From Bradyrhizobium tropiciagri (GTDB taxonomy: Bacteria; Pseudomonadota; Alphaproteobacteria; Rhizobiales; Xanthobacteraceae), in NCBI RefSeq assembly GCF_018130505.1, contig NZ_JAFCKH010000008.1, positions 186,001-250,000 on the forward strand: 64,000 bases of DNA, written 5' to 3'. The notes below the pieces were generated by a model. The model did not search any database. It worked only from the letters and a program-made list of their open reading frames with translations, and was not told where the DNA came from. Within the stretch, counting starts at the first letter, position 1, and the number at the start of each line of letters is the position of its first letter. This document shows positions 25,762 through 33,962 of the stretch, in pieces. The position numbers and the translations under genes were made by a program.

Positions 25762-26457
25762 TCAGGTGAAGGCGTTCTCGATGATCGAATGGATGCCGAT
25801 CGCGATGGTGACGGCGCCGACCGCGACCTGCAGCGCGCGATTGGCCCAGGTCAGCCAGCGCGCCGAGGCCGCCAGCGGCACCGCGATCACGCTGGACAGC
25901 GCGCCCATGCCGATCATCGAGCCGATGCCGAACAGCGCGACATAGCCGAGCCCGATCACCGGGCTCGGCGCCTGCGACACCGTCAGCACCAGCAGCGCAG
26001 CCGAACCCGCCATGCCGTGCATCAGGCCGACCAGCAGCGTGCGCCAGCGGAAGCCGTGCGCATGCGCATGCGGCGCACGGGCGTGCGGCACGGTTTCGCC
26101 GGCGTGGCTGTGGGCGTGGAAGTGCGATGCGCCGTCGCCGTGCGAATGGGCGTGGAAGTGCACGCGGTCGCGCCACAGCCGCCACCACACATGCGCACCG
26201 AGCCCGACCAGCATGATGCCGACCGCGGTCTCGATCGGCTGCGCCACGGTATCCGGGATCGCATGTCCGAGCAGGATAGCGGCGCCGGCGAACACGAACA
26301 GTGTCAGCGTGTGGCCGAGGCCCCAGGTCAGTCCGTGCTTGACGATGTCGGTGACGTTGCTGCGGCGCGCGGCGATGCTGGAGACGGCGGCGATGTGGTC
26401 CGGCTCGAGCGCATGCTGCATGCCGAGCAGAAAACCGAGACTCAAGATTGCGAACAT
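25762..26457 (-). CDS. NicO/RcnA-type metal permease (nickel/cobalt transporter-like)
   Basis: 231 aa from MFAILSLGFLLGMQHALEPDH. The HX4DH motif (HALEPDH, residues 15-21) is the signature of NiCoT/NicO transporters. Six or so spans surround a His-rich cytoplasmic loop (HFHAHSHGDGASHFHAHSHAGE). Such proteins move Ni or Co across the inner membrane; import versus efflux cannot be told. No riboswitch or metal regulator is visible beside it. Confidence 0.82.
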   Translation of the reverse strand: MFAILSLGFLLGMQHALEPDHIAAVSSIAARRSNVTDIVKHGLTWGLGHTLTLFVFAGAAILLGHAIPDTVAQPIETAVGIMLVGLGAHVWWRLWRDRVHFHAHSHGDGASHFHAHSHAGETVPHARAPHAHAHGFRWRTLLVGLMHGMAGSAALLVLTVSQAPSPVIGLGYVALFGIGSMIGMGALSSVIAVPLAASARWLTWANRALQVAVGAVTIAIGIHSIIENAFT

Positions 26458-26662
26458 TGATCCCCTGCGCACCCCAAATCGCTGCGCCCCATGTGACAGC
26501 GGATCAGACACCAGATCGCCGGTCTTGTCAGCGATCATGCCAAATCGCGTCAAGCTCGAACGAAGCGGAACATCACACCGGTTTGAACACGCGGCAAGCG
26601 GCGGCAGGAACGGGTGCGGCACGGCACGATTAGCCCTGCACCACGACAAGAGGAGACCTCGC

Positions 26663-27070
26663 ATGACGCAACTCAGGATGTTCGCCGCCGCCGCGCTCGT
26701 CGCCTCGGCCTTCGTTACCCCAGTGATGGCGCAGCAGAGCATCGGCACCCCGGCGCGCTGCTCGAACAGCTATCCCGACCGGAACTGCCAGACCATGCGC
26801 CCGGCGGCCGCCGGCACCACCGTCGAGCAGCGCACGTCGCGACGCGATCGCGACTGGCAGGGCAGCTACAACCGCTATGACGGCCCGGTCGGTGCCGCGG
26901 CCGGCGTGGTCGGCGGCGCAGTCGGCACGGCGGCGGCGATCGCCACCGCCCCGCTCGCCGCCACCGAAGCTCCGATCGGCGGCACCGAGTATGCCCGCCG
27001 GAACGGCTTCGTCTGCACCCCCGGCACCTGGTTCCGCGGCTCCGACGGCCTCCAGCATCCCTGCCAGTAA
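26663..27070 (+). CDS. Exported hypothetical protein with Gly/Ala zipper
   Basis: 135 aa behind AGGAGA. A signal peptide ends at VMAQQ. The mature part has Cys pairs (RCSNSYPDRNC), a Gly/Ala-rich possible membrane segment (VGAAAGVVGGAVGTAAAIATAPL) and two late Cys (FVCTPGTWF, HPCQ). Similar small proteins are frequent in rhizobia. Function unknown. Confidence 0.7.
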   Translation: MTQLRMFAAAALVASAFVTPVMAQQSIGTPARCSNSYPDRNCQTMRPAAAGTTVEQRTSRRDRDWQGSYNRYDGPVGAAAGVVGGAVGTAAAIATAPLAATEAPIGGTEYARRNGFVCTPGTWFRGSDGLQHPCQ

Positions 27071-27093
27071 GGCATGCCTCGCGTGCCCAAAGA

Positions 27094-27117
27094 AACGGCG
27101 GCCTCACGGCCACCGTT
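27094..27117 (+). terminator. Hairpin terminator after exported protein gene
   Basis: AACGG-C-GGCC, loop TCAC, GGCC-A-CCGTT, with one internal mismatch, followed by TTGCTTTGG. It starts 24 bp after the stop at 27070. Confidence 0.5.
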
Positions 27118-27220
27118 TGCTTTGGCTCGGCCCCACGAGAGGTGACGGGCATTCCCGTCCCTTCTGGTTCTGGCCCTCGCCCGCCAAGTCTGCTATGCGA
27201 GCGCGCAATCCCATACAGTC

Positions 27221-27295
27221 GCCGGCTTAGCTCAGCGGTAGAGCAGCAGTTTTGTAAACTGAAGGTCGGGGGTTCAATCCCCTCAGCCGGCACCA
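27221..27295 (+). tRNA. tRNA-Thr (anticodon UGU)
   Basis: It begins GCCGGCTTAGCTCAG and ends AGCCGGCACCA. The acceptor stem GCCGGCT/AGCCGGC pairs fully, the anticodon loop is TTTGTAA, the T-arm is GGGGGTTCAATCCCC, and CCA is encoded. Confidence 0.95.
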
Positions 27296-27406
27296 TGGTT
27301 TTTGCGCCGTGCCGTGTTCGCAATTTTGGGCTGCCCCCAGCTTTTGCGGATTGTTTCTGTCATTACCCCCAAAACTGTGTATTCTGGCGTGGGGTGGACT
27401 CAAACG

Positions 27407-27595
27407 ATGACCTATTTGATCCTTGCCCGGGATGGCACCAGCCGGATCGTGCTGAAGCGCGACAGCGAAGACGCGGCCGAGAAGAAGGCGCGTGAGCTGA
27501 AAGAAATGGGCTGGTTCGAGGTCGAGGTCCGCGAGGACCAGGCACCTGGTGCCATGCCAGCGGCGACCGGGAGTGGAATGCAGAGCCTTCAATAA
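27407..27595 (+). CDS. Small hypothetical protein
   Basis: 62 aa from MTYLILARDGTSRIVLKRDS. A short beta-alpha-beta pattern (KARELKEMGWFEVEV) and an acidic/basic surface. The start lacks a strong ribosome site. A longer frame back to 27302 overlaps the tRNA flank and is unlikely. Function unknown. Confidence 0.55.
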   Translation: MTYLILARDGTSRIVLKRDSEDAAEKKARELKEMGWFEVEVREDQAPGAMPAATGSGMQSLQ

Positions 27596-27789
27596 GCCTG
27601 CGCGGTGATGCCCGATCGGGGGCCTCTGCAAGGCGCGAGGGCGGCTGGCGCGTGATGATGCCCCATCCTTCAGCGACAACCATGCGACCGGCCCGCCGGA
27701 CGGCTTGTCGATCCCAGCAACTGTATGGTCAAAGGAATTTTCGCCGGAGCACGTCCCCGGCGTATTGCTGAGATTGCGAGGACAACGGC

Positions 27790-28137
27790 ATGCGGCTCGA
27801 CACTCGAACGATCCTGATCGCGCTGGTCATCTTCAACGTGATTGCCATCGGCATGTCGGAAGTGCAGCGGCGCGCGCTGGTCGAAAACTCGCTGTCGTCG
27901 CAGACCGAATTCGCCCGGCAGGCCGCCGAATGGAGCAAGCAGCAGGCCGACGTCCTGGTCAGGACTTCGGCACAACTCGACGAGCTTACCGCGCGGGTCA
28001 ACAAGATCGAGATCCAGACTCTCGCGTCCGGGGAAGCGGACCGGAGGACCCAGGAAATCTATGACCGCGTGCTGGACATGCAGAAGACGCTCGCGGAATG
28101 GAAGGCGTCCGGTCCTGCCGGTGAGCATCGCCGCTGA
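27790..28137 (+). CDS. Membrane-anchored coiled-coil protein
   Basis: 115 aa. One N-terminal span (TILIALVIFNVIAIGM) is followed by a long coiled coil (about residues 35-105, including ADVLVRTSAQLDELTARVNKIE). Topology resembles the 143-aa protein at 5126, but sequence similarity is weak. Function unknown. Confidence 0.65.
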   Translation: MRLDTRTILIALVIFNVIAIGMSEVQRRALVENSLSSQTEFARQAAEWSKQQADVLVRTSAQLDELTARVNKIEIQTLASGEADRRTQEIYDRVLDMQKTLAEWKASGPAGEHRR

Positions 28138-28215
28138 CCACCCTCCTCCGAAAGCAAGCGGTCGCCGCGTGAACCTTTGATGACCGGCTCCTACTTACTC
28201 TGTGAGGAGCCGCCC

Positions 28216-28395
28216 ATGTCCGACACCGCACATTACCGCTTCCAATCCGATCAGGCCAAACGGCTCGCCCGCCAGGTCACCGACGCCACCGTGCGCGAGA
28301 AGCTGCTGGAAATGGCCGAGGAATATGGCCGCTACGCCGACCTGATCGAGGCCCGCTCGGCAGAGCGAGGCGCTGCCGAGGCGGCCGCGCACTAG
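28216..28395 (+). CDS. Small helical hypothetical protein
   Basis: 59 aa behind GTGAGGAG. Charged helices (DQAKRLARQVTDATVREKLLEM, then YADLIEARSAERGA). No signal peptide. A frequent type in Bradyrhizobium with no assigned role. Confidence 0.6.
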   Translation: MSDTAHYRFQSDQAKRLARQVTDATVREKLLEMAEEYGRYADLIEARSAERGAAEAAAH

Positions 28396-28470
28396 CGGGG
28401 CAATCAATCGTCATCGCCCTCTCGCCGCCTGTTTGGGGAACCCCCGCCCGCCCCACGCCGTTGTTCCGGC

Positions 28471-28677
28471 ATGAGACCAGGCGAAGCCAATCGTAACATG
28501 CTGCTGCTGGCCGCCTTTATGCTGCTCAGCGTCGCCGGCGCCGGCCTCGCGGCGATCCTGGATCCGACCCCCGCCCCGGCCAGCGCCAGCCCTCGTCCGG
28601 CGGTCGAGCAGGCGCAAATCCCGGTCCGGATCGTCGGTACCCCCTTCATCCCAAACACCAATCCCCGTGAGCGCTGA
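28471..28677 (+). CDS. Small membrane-anchored hypothetical protein
   Basis: 68 aa with one span (NMLLLAAFMLLSVAGAGLAAI) and a Pro-rich tail containing PVRIVGTPFIPNTNPRER. No ribosome site stands out. Function unknown. Confidence 0.5.
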   Translation: MRPGEANRNMLLLAAFMLLSVAGAGLAAILDPTPAPASASPRPAVEQAQIPVRIVGTPFIPNTNPRER

Positions 28678-28811
28678 GCCCCTTCGGGCGGTGTTAATGT
28701 CACAATTTTGCCACCGTAGCGTCAAAACGAACGTCTTCGTCAACCATCATCATGGTGAACGCTTGATTCTGCGAAGTTGCTTTGCTGGAATCCGCGCGTT
28801 CAAGGTGCGCC

Positions 28812-29324
28812 ATGGATTGGAAGCAGGAACGCGATCTTTTGATCGCACAGACGATGGCCTTCGTGCAGTCGGTGACGGGCAAGCGGCCCGACCCCGAGTT
28901 GCTGACGGCTGCCAAGCCGAACGCCATTCCGGCAAAAGCCTCGCCCGTAGTCGCCGCTCCTCCGGCCGCCACTCCGTTGGCCCCTCCTCCATCGGCAGTT
29001 GCGCCGTCGAAGGTCGCGCCGCTGAAAGTCACAGTGCAGGCCTCGCCTGAGCCCTCGGTGGCCGCACCATCGCCGATGCCGGTGCCGACCGTGATCGAGG
29101 TCCCGCCGGCTCCTGCCGACGTCGCCGAGCCCGATCAGCTGCCGCACTTCGCCAAGCTCGACATCCGCGGCGACTTCCAGTCCGAGGTGCGGGCGCGCGT
29201 TGCCAGTTTCCGCGAGAATCAGCAGCGCTTCCTCAAGGAGCGCGAGGAGTACTGCTCCTCCACGATGGACAAGGTGCGCGCCGCGATCCGCGACAACAGC
29301 GAGCTGCCGCGCTCCGGCAAGTAG
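28812..29324 (+). CDS. Pro/Ala-rich hypothetical protein with helical ends
   Basis: 170 aa from MDWKQERDLLIAQTMAFVQSV. A Pro/Ala/Val-rich linker (about residues 45-105) joins an N-terminal helix to a charged C-terminal helical region (RASFRENQQRFLKEREEYCS class). No signal peptide. Function unknown. Confidence 0.6.
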   Translation: MDWKQERDLLIAQTMAFVQSVTGKRPDPELLTAAKPNAIPAKASPVVAAPPAATPLAPPPSAVAPSKVAPLKVTVQASPEPSVAAPSPMPVPTVIEVPPAPADVAEPDQLPHFAKLDIRGDFQSEVRARVASFRENQQRFLKEREEYCSSTMDKVRAAIRDNSELPRSGK

Positions 29325-29335
29325 GCGCCTCGGCT

Positions 29336-30184
29336 TCAGAGTCGCCTGATCTTCTCCAGCACCGGCAGCAAGTGTTTTGCGAACTCGCCGGGATTCTCGC
29401 TCATCGGGAAATGGCCGACGCCTTTCATGATCGTGGCCTCGGCGCCAGCGATGCTGCTCGCCACCGCCAACGTCTCTTCCGGCGTGCATGAATAATCGTA
29501 CTCGCCGGACAACAGGAACAGCGGACAGCGCCTGGTGTCGATCTCGGCGACGCGGGCGCGGATGTCACCGTCGATCTTGTAGAAATAGAGGTCGCCCTTG
29601 AACACGCCGGGCCCGCTCTGCATGTAGTGCCACAGCGTTTCCCACTTCTCCCGCTCCGGCGCGTCGGGCCCGACCAGGCCCGAAACGATCGCGGCCGCGA
29701 CCTCGCCGCCATGCACGTCCGGCCGGTGCAGGAAATTCAAATCGTAATACGGATCGACATGCGCGCCGGCCTGTAGGCCGATGATGGCGCGGAAGCGTTC
29801 GGGATGTTCGAGCGCGAGATGCAGAACGATGCGGCCGCCGATCGAGCAGCCCATCACGATCGGCCGGTCGAGCGTGAGCGCGTCGCTCACGCCGAGGATC
29901 ATCGTCGTGTAATCCGCCGAGGTGAGCTGGTACTCCTCGTCGTGCCAGCCCGAAGGCGGCGACGACTTGCCGTGCCAGGGCATGTCGAAGGCGATGACGC
30001 GATGATTGCGGGTGACGCGCGGATCGTTCATCAGGCCGCGATATTGCCGCCCGTCGCTGCCCGCGGTGTGCAGGCAGAGCAGCGGCGTGCCCTCGCCCGC
30101 TTCCTCGACATAGATGCGGTGCGCCCGGCCGAACAGATCGAGATGCATGTAGCGGCCGATGATCGGCTCGAATGTCGCACTCAT
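29336..30184 (-). CDS. Alpha/beta hydrolase
   Basis: 282 aa. Nucleophile Ser in VMGCSIGGRIVLHLAL, oxyanion-loop motif LLCLHTAGSDGRQY, acid Asp likely in LLSGEYDYSCTPEE and base His in GVGHFPMSENP, so the classic triad is complete. No signal peptide. Its ATG overlaps the stop of the SCP2-like gene by 4 bp, so the two are translationally coupled. Substrate unknown; lactonase or C-C hydrolase types are possible. Confidence 0.88.
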   Translation of the reverse strand: MSATFEPIIGRYMHLDLFGRAHRIYVEEAGEGTPLLCLHTAGSDGRQYRGLMNDPRVTRNHRVIAFDMPWHGKSSPPSGWHDEEYQLTSADYTTMILGVSDALTLDRPIVMGCSIGGRIVLHLALEHPERFRAIIGLQAGAHVDPYYDLNFLHRPDVHGGEVAAAIVSGLVGPDAPEREKWETLWHYMQSGPGVFKGDLYFYKIDGDIRARVAEIDTRRCPLFLLSGEYDYSCTPEETLAVASSIAGAEATIMKGVGHFPMSENPGEFAKHLLPVLEKIRRL

Positions 30185-30549
30185 GCCGCGGCTCCGTCAC
30201 GGCGCAGCTTGGCGAGCGCCTCCTTGAAGTAGCGCAGATTGGCCATGAAGACCTGCAGATCGCCTTCGGCCTTCAGCACCCGGCGCTTGATCAGCGCCAT
30301 GATGTCGTTGGAGCCCGGCGGCGGTCGCCGCTCGCAGAACCTGTCCCACTCCGCCTCCGTGGTGCGCAGCGCGAAGCACGATGACGGCATCACGAACGGC
30401 CCCTTCGTCACCGACGCGATGCGGCCCTCATGCACCGCGATCAGCCAGGCGGTGCGGCCGATCTCGAACAGGAACGTCGTCGTCAAGAAACGGCCGCGCC
30501 GTACCAGCGCGGCATCGCCGTTGACCCGCTCCTTCAGCGTTTCGATCAT
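30181..30549 (-). CDS. SCP2-like small protein coupled to hydrolase
   Basis: 122 aa from MIETLKERVNG, six bases behind GGAGG (an ATG at 30555 sits too close). The pattern TAWLIAVHEGRIASVTKGP, then ALIKRRVLKAEGDLQVFMANL, resembles SCP2 sterol-carrier domains, which bind hydrophobic ligands. Four-base overlap with the hydrolase gene suggests delivery of a lipid-like substrate to it. The family call is moderate. Confidence 0.6.
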   Translation of the reverse strand: MIETLKERVNGDAALVRRGRFLTTTFLFEIGRTAWLIAVHEGRIASVTKGPFVMPSSCFALRTTEAEWDRFCERRPPPGSNDIMALIKRRVLKAEGDLQVFMANLRYFKEALAKLRRDGAAA

Positions 30550-30689
30550 GTGCATCCTCCCCGCTCGCTCGCACCGCGGGCGCTTGTTGTGCGGGCCATG
30601 ATGAAAGGAATGGGCGGGCCGTCAATCGGCCGCGGCCGCGAGCGGCTACGGCATTTTCGCAGGGAGCCAAACGTCTTCGCCGAGGGGAA

Positions 30690-30809
30690 TCAGAGCCAGG
30701 CCCAGACCAGCGCCACGTTCGCGGCGCAGGCCGCGAGCAGCACGGTCGCCAGCGCGAGTTGCACGCGTTCATTGGGGGTCTGCAGGATCGCTCTCATGGG
30801 CTGGAGCAT
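30690..30809 (-). CDS. Small membrane peptide, 39 aa
   Basis: The frame begins MLQPMRAILQTPNERVQ, then one hydrophobic helix (LALATVLLAACAANVALVWAWL) runs to the stop. An internal start at 30797 would give 35 aa. A tail-anchored single span is the only evidence; it is plausible in an otherwise empty gap. Confidence 0.4.
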   Translation of the reverse strand: MLQPMRAILQTPNERVQLALATVLLAACAANVALVWAWL

Positions 30810-31013
30810 CCGGCGATTCTACCCGGAGAGTCCCGGGGATTCTTTTTTGCCGGATTCACCACTCGTTAAGAGACTCAGGCCGGCCCGCGAAAGGTCCGAA
30901 ATGACTCGCAATTTCAAGTATTTGCTCACGGTTCCGTGAACGGAACGAAGTGGCGACGACCTGAAACTACCGCCGCGGTTCGGCGTTGTCGGTTTTTCGG
31001 GGGAGAGGATCGA

Positions 31014-31265
31014 ATGCCCTACGCACTGTTCTATCAGGACGCCAAGCTGAGCAAGGCCTACCCGACCGAAGCCGACGTCTGGACGCTGGCCAGGAAGTCC
31101 GGGCTGGTGGTCGATGCCGTCTCCGAGGAGGAGAGCCCGTCGCCGCGCCCCGTGCTGGACAATGACTACGAGATCCGGCCGTGTCAGCTCGAGCCGAACG
31201 AAGATCCGGACAAGAACAAGGCCGATGCCGATCGCGAAGAGCGTCTGGAGCCGCGGCTGCATTAG
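31014..31265 (+). CDS. Small acidic hypothetical protein
   Basis: 83 aa from MPYALFYQDAKLSKAYPTEAD, behind GGGAGAGG. Its acidic C-terminus is NEDPDKNKADADREERLEP. This is a common small rhizobial protein with no assigned function. No signal peptide. Confidence 0.65.
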   Translation: MPYALFYQDAKLSKAYPTEADVWTLARKSGLVVDAVSEEESPSPRPVLDNDYEIRPCQLEPNEDPDKNKADADREERLEPRLH

Positions 31266-31296
31266 CTCGCCCGCGGGGACGCCTGCAATTTGTGCG

Positions 31297-31536
31297 CTAC
31301 GGAATTGCCGTCGCCAGCGAGGCCTGCGCGGAAGCGAGCGGCACGCAGGCCTTCCGACGGTGCAGCCCCCGGATCGCGCCGGTAACCTTGAGCACCTTGC
31401 CGGCCGGGCAGGACGGATCCTGTACGAAGACGACCTCGTAGGGCGACAGGGCCAACGGCTCGGATTTGAGGACGGTCTGGGCAAGACACGGCGCGGCGAC
31501 CGCGGATAAAATCAGCCCTAACGCAAAGCTACGCAT
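31297..31536 (-). CDS. Small exported hypothetical protein
   Basis: 79 aa from MRSFALGLILSAVAAPCLAQ, a signal peptide. The mature part VVFVQDPSCPAGKVLKVTGA carries a Cys that may pair with the one in RRKACVPL. Function unknown. Confidence 0.65.
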   Translation of the reverse strand: MRSFALGLILSAVAAPCLAQTVLKSEPLALSPYEVVFVQDPSCPAGKVLKVTGAIRGLHRRKACVPLASAQASLATAIP

Positions 31537-31671
31537 GTTTGTTTGTCCACCAGCCCCGGCATTCCCACAATAACGCATCCCGATGAAAGTTCCGTGCAAT
31601 GCAGGAATTCTTTTTCTGCATTGCACGATCAGGCGTGAACGCCGGCTGAATGCGGACCATCTGCGCAAACA

Positions 31672-31697
31672 AAAAGGCCGGCGGAAGCCGGCCTTTT
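31672..31697. terminator. Strong bidirectional hairpin terminator
   Basis: AAAAGGCCGGC, loop GGAA, GCCGGCCTTTT. Perfect 11-bp stem with A and T tracts on both sides. It ends the porin gene (minus strand, stop at 31724). Confidence 0.88.
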
Positions 31698-31723
31698 CGC
31701 ATCGATCAAAACCAAACTGACGG

Positions 31724-32437
31724 TCAGTACCGCGAGCCCGACGGGCCGCCCCAGCCGAACCGGTAGTTCACGCCCAGCTTGACGGTGTGCTCGTCGTTCC
31801 GGAAGCTCGCGCCGACGATGTCGGGCGGCCCCGCGCTGAAGGTCGTCTTGCCGAAATTGTAATACTGGTACTCGGCCTTCGCCGACCAGTTCGGGGCGAA
31901 CATGTATTCGAGACCGGCGCCGACCGTGTAGCCGTCCTTGTGGTTGCCGTCGGTGGTGAAGGCCGTCGGCACGCCGCCGACCAAGGCGTTGATGTTGGTG
32001 CTGTCGCGCCAGGCGTAACCGCCCTTGGCGTAAAGCAGCGCCGGACCCCAAGTGTAGCCGAACCGGCCGGTGACCGAGCCGAGCTGGTCGGTATTGCCGG
32101 TCACGACGGTACCGCCCGGGAATAGCGTGCCGTTGTTGGAGCCGCCGGTCAGCCAGGAGTACTGCGCCTCGACACCCACCACCCAGTTCGGGGCGAACTG
32201 GTAGTCGAAGCCACCCTGCACGCCGCCGAGGAAGCGTGCGTCGCTGCCCATCAGGTTGGTGCCGTCAGTGAAGCCGCCGCCGACATGGCCGCCGATATAG
32301 AAGCCGGTCCAGTTATAGACGAGTGCCGGTGCGGTCACCGGCGGTGCCTTGGTATAGGTGCGGGCCGGCATGTCAGCCGCGAACGCAGGGCCCGCAAAAG
32401 CGGCCAGCGCGACTGTGCCGAGCAAAAACTTCTTCAT
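31724..32437 (-). CDS. Outer-membrane beta-barrel protein (Omp25/RopB-like porin family)
   Basis: 237 aa. A signal peptide ends AFAADMP. The mature protein begins YNWTGFYIGGHVGGGF, the hallmark of rhizobial Omp25/Omp31-type eight-stranded barrels, with repeated VTGRFGYTWGPALLYAKGGYAW-like strands. The C-terminus ends in Tyr rather than the usual Phe. It is well isolated with its own promoter and strong terminator. Role: envelope structure. Confidence 0.92.
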   Translation of the reverse strand: MKKFLLGTVALAAFAGPAFAADMPARTYTKAPPVTAPALVYNWTGFYIGGHVGGGFTDGTNLMGSDARFLGGVQGGFDYQFAPNWVVGVEAQYSWLTGGSNNGTLFPGGTVVTGNTDQLGSVTGRFGYTWGPALLYAKGGYAWRDSTNINALVGGVPTAFTTDGNHKDGYTVGAGLEYMFAPNWSAKAEYQYYNFGKTTFSAGPPDIVGASFRNDEHTVKLGVNYRFGWGGPSGSRY

Positions 32438-32733
32438 CTTTGATCCCCGTTACTTTCGTTGCGCTATCAAGACAAACAACGTGACCTCAATTGGGTTGCT
32501 TTGGGGCAATGCCGCAGCTGTGATGGTTCACGAACTGTGACGGTGCCGCAACAAGGCCCGTTTGTTCCTTGGCACAGAAGGTTTTTTCAGCTGTTAAGCA
32601 GCCGCAGTTCCGCTGTTAAGACGTCGCAGATCGCTAACATGAGGTTCAAGCCTCGCCGAAAAGTGATCGCGATCTGCCGACGGTCTGGTCACGATCTTGC
32701 CGCGACATTTCCACGCGGCCTGCGCCGGCCGGC

Positions 32734-33159
32734 TCAGCGCGTCATCCTCTCGAGATCGGGAAACGCAGCATAGGACACCCCGGCGCAGGGCTCGCCGGCA
32801 TTCTCCATCATGCGGTCGAGCCTGCCGTCGACGAACACGATACCGCGCTCGCGGGCCGGACGGTAACTGCCGTCCGAGTCCTTCGCGCTATAGCGCAGGC
32901 ACACCACGTAGCGCAGCCGGCCGCCCAGCGTGCGCTGCACCGGCTCGGCGACGGCGGCATCGCGCACGCCGACCGGATTGTTCAGATAGGTCCGCATGAA
33001 TGCCAGGACCTCGGTGCGATAGGTGGCCGGAAACGGCTGGTTGTCCACGCCGCGGTCGGCGGTGAAGCTGACCGGCCCGCTGCCCTCGTCGTTGGTCAGA
33101 CAGCCTGCGAGCGGAAGCGGAAGCAGCAGCATCGCCGCCAGTTTCGTTGAAATCCGCAA
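32734..33159 (-). CDS. Lipoprotein, hypothetical
   Basis: 141 aa with a clear lipobox (LPLAGC, Cys20). The mature domain includes YRTEVLAFMRTYLNNPVGVRDA, RYVVCLRYSAKDSDG and ERGIVFVDGRLDRMM, a pattern common in small rhizobial lipoproteins. Function unknown. Confidence 0.78.
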   Translation of the reverse strand: MRISTKLAAMLLLPLPLAGCLTNDEGSGPVSFTADRGVDNQPFPATYRTEVLAFMRTYLNNPVGVRDAAVAEPVQRTLGGRLRYVVCLRYSAKDSDGSYRPARERGIVFVDGRLDRMMENAGEPCAGVSYAAFPDLERMTR

Positions 33160-33239
33160 AACGTCGCCCGCTCCTGTTCCCCGGTCGGCGTGTCTTAGAC
33201 CGCCGGTGGCCGAAAGGGAATTCGCATCTCGGTTATCCG

Positions 33240-33827
33240 CTAAAGCCCGAGCGCAGTCAGGAAGGCGTCGATCTGCCGTTCGAAGCGGGACCGGTCATAA
33301 TCCACCACGGCCCGGCGCCAAAGTCCCTGCAGATAGGTGACGATCACCTGCGCGGTGGTCGACGGATCCAGCGACCGCGGCAACGCCCCGTTGTCACGAT
33401 CCTGGTTCAGGCGCTCGCCGAACAGCTGCTCGAGGGCTTCCAGGCTGGTTCTGGCGCGCGTTCGCAGGCTGGCCTCCACCAGCACGTCTTCGCTCGCCAT
33501 GGCAGCCAGCATGCAAAGCCGCGACGGCGTACTCGGGATATCGAGGCGATCGAGCACGGCGCGGAAGAATGCGCGAATGCCCTCCGCCGCGGTCGGTGCC
33601 GCCGCGAGCGCCTGCAGCCGCGTCTCGACCACGGTTTCCTCGTAGCGCTGCAGGCACGCCAGATAGAGCTGCTTCTTGCTCTTGAGCGTGTTGTAGAAGG
33701 AGCCCTCGCCGATCTGCATGACCTTGAGCAGGTCGCGTAGTCCAGTTTCGGTGTAGCCCTTCTTCCAGAACAGCCTGGTGGCCTTGTCGACTGCCCGGTC
33801 GTAGTCGAATGCAATCTTGCGCGTCAT
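33240..33827 (-). CDS. TetR family transcriptional regulator
   Basis: 195 aa. The N-terminal HTH includes KATRLFWKKGYTETGLRDLLKVMQIGEGSFYN. The C-terminal ligand domain is TetR_C-like. It is divergent from an epoxide hydrolase gene, and the 135-bp gap carries a perfect TTTGTAGCA-N2-TGCTACAAA palindrome. It probably represses itself and the hydrolase until an epoxide-like or aromatic ligand binds. Confidence 0.92.
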   Translation of the reverse strand: MTRKIAFDYDRAVDKATRLFWKKGYTETGLRDLLKVMQIGEGSFYNTLKSKKQLYLACLQRYEETVVETRLQALAAAPTAAEGIRAFFRAVLDRLDIPSTPSRLCMLAAMASEDVLVEASLRTRARTSLEALEQLFGERLNQDRDNGALPRSLDPSTTAQVIVTYLQGLWRRAVVDYDRSRFERQIDAFLTALGL

Positions 33828-33844
33828 CCCGCCACCCTAGCGTA

Positions 33845-33864
33845 TTTGTAGCACCCGTTAAAAT
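33845..33864. promoter_or_regulatory. Half-conserved TetR operator copy
   Basis: TTTGTAGCA followed by CC and a degenerate right arm (CGTTAAAAT). The left arm is identical to the perfect palindrome at 33897-33916. Confidence 0.5.
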
Positions 33865-33896
33865 AATACTTGATGGCCCAAGTGGCCCGGATTATG

Positions 33897-33916
33897 TTTG
33901 TAGCACCTGCTACAAA
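33897..33916. promoter_or_regulatory. TetR operator palindrome
   Basis: TTTGTAGCA-CC-TGCTACAAA, a perfect 9-bp inverted repeat, lies 47 bp before the epoxide hydrolase start and in the gap shared with the divergent TetR gene. Confidence 0.72.
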
Positions 33917-33962
33917 TATGCGTATTCGAGCTGACCCCGGCAGGCATCCAACGGAGTTCACC

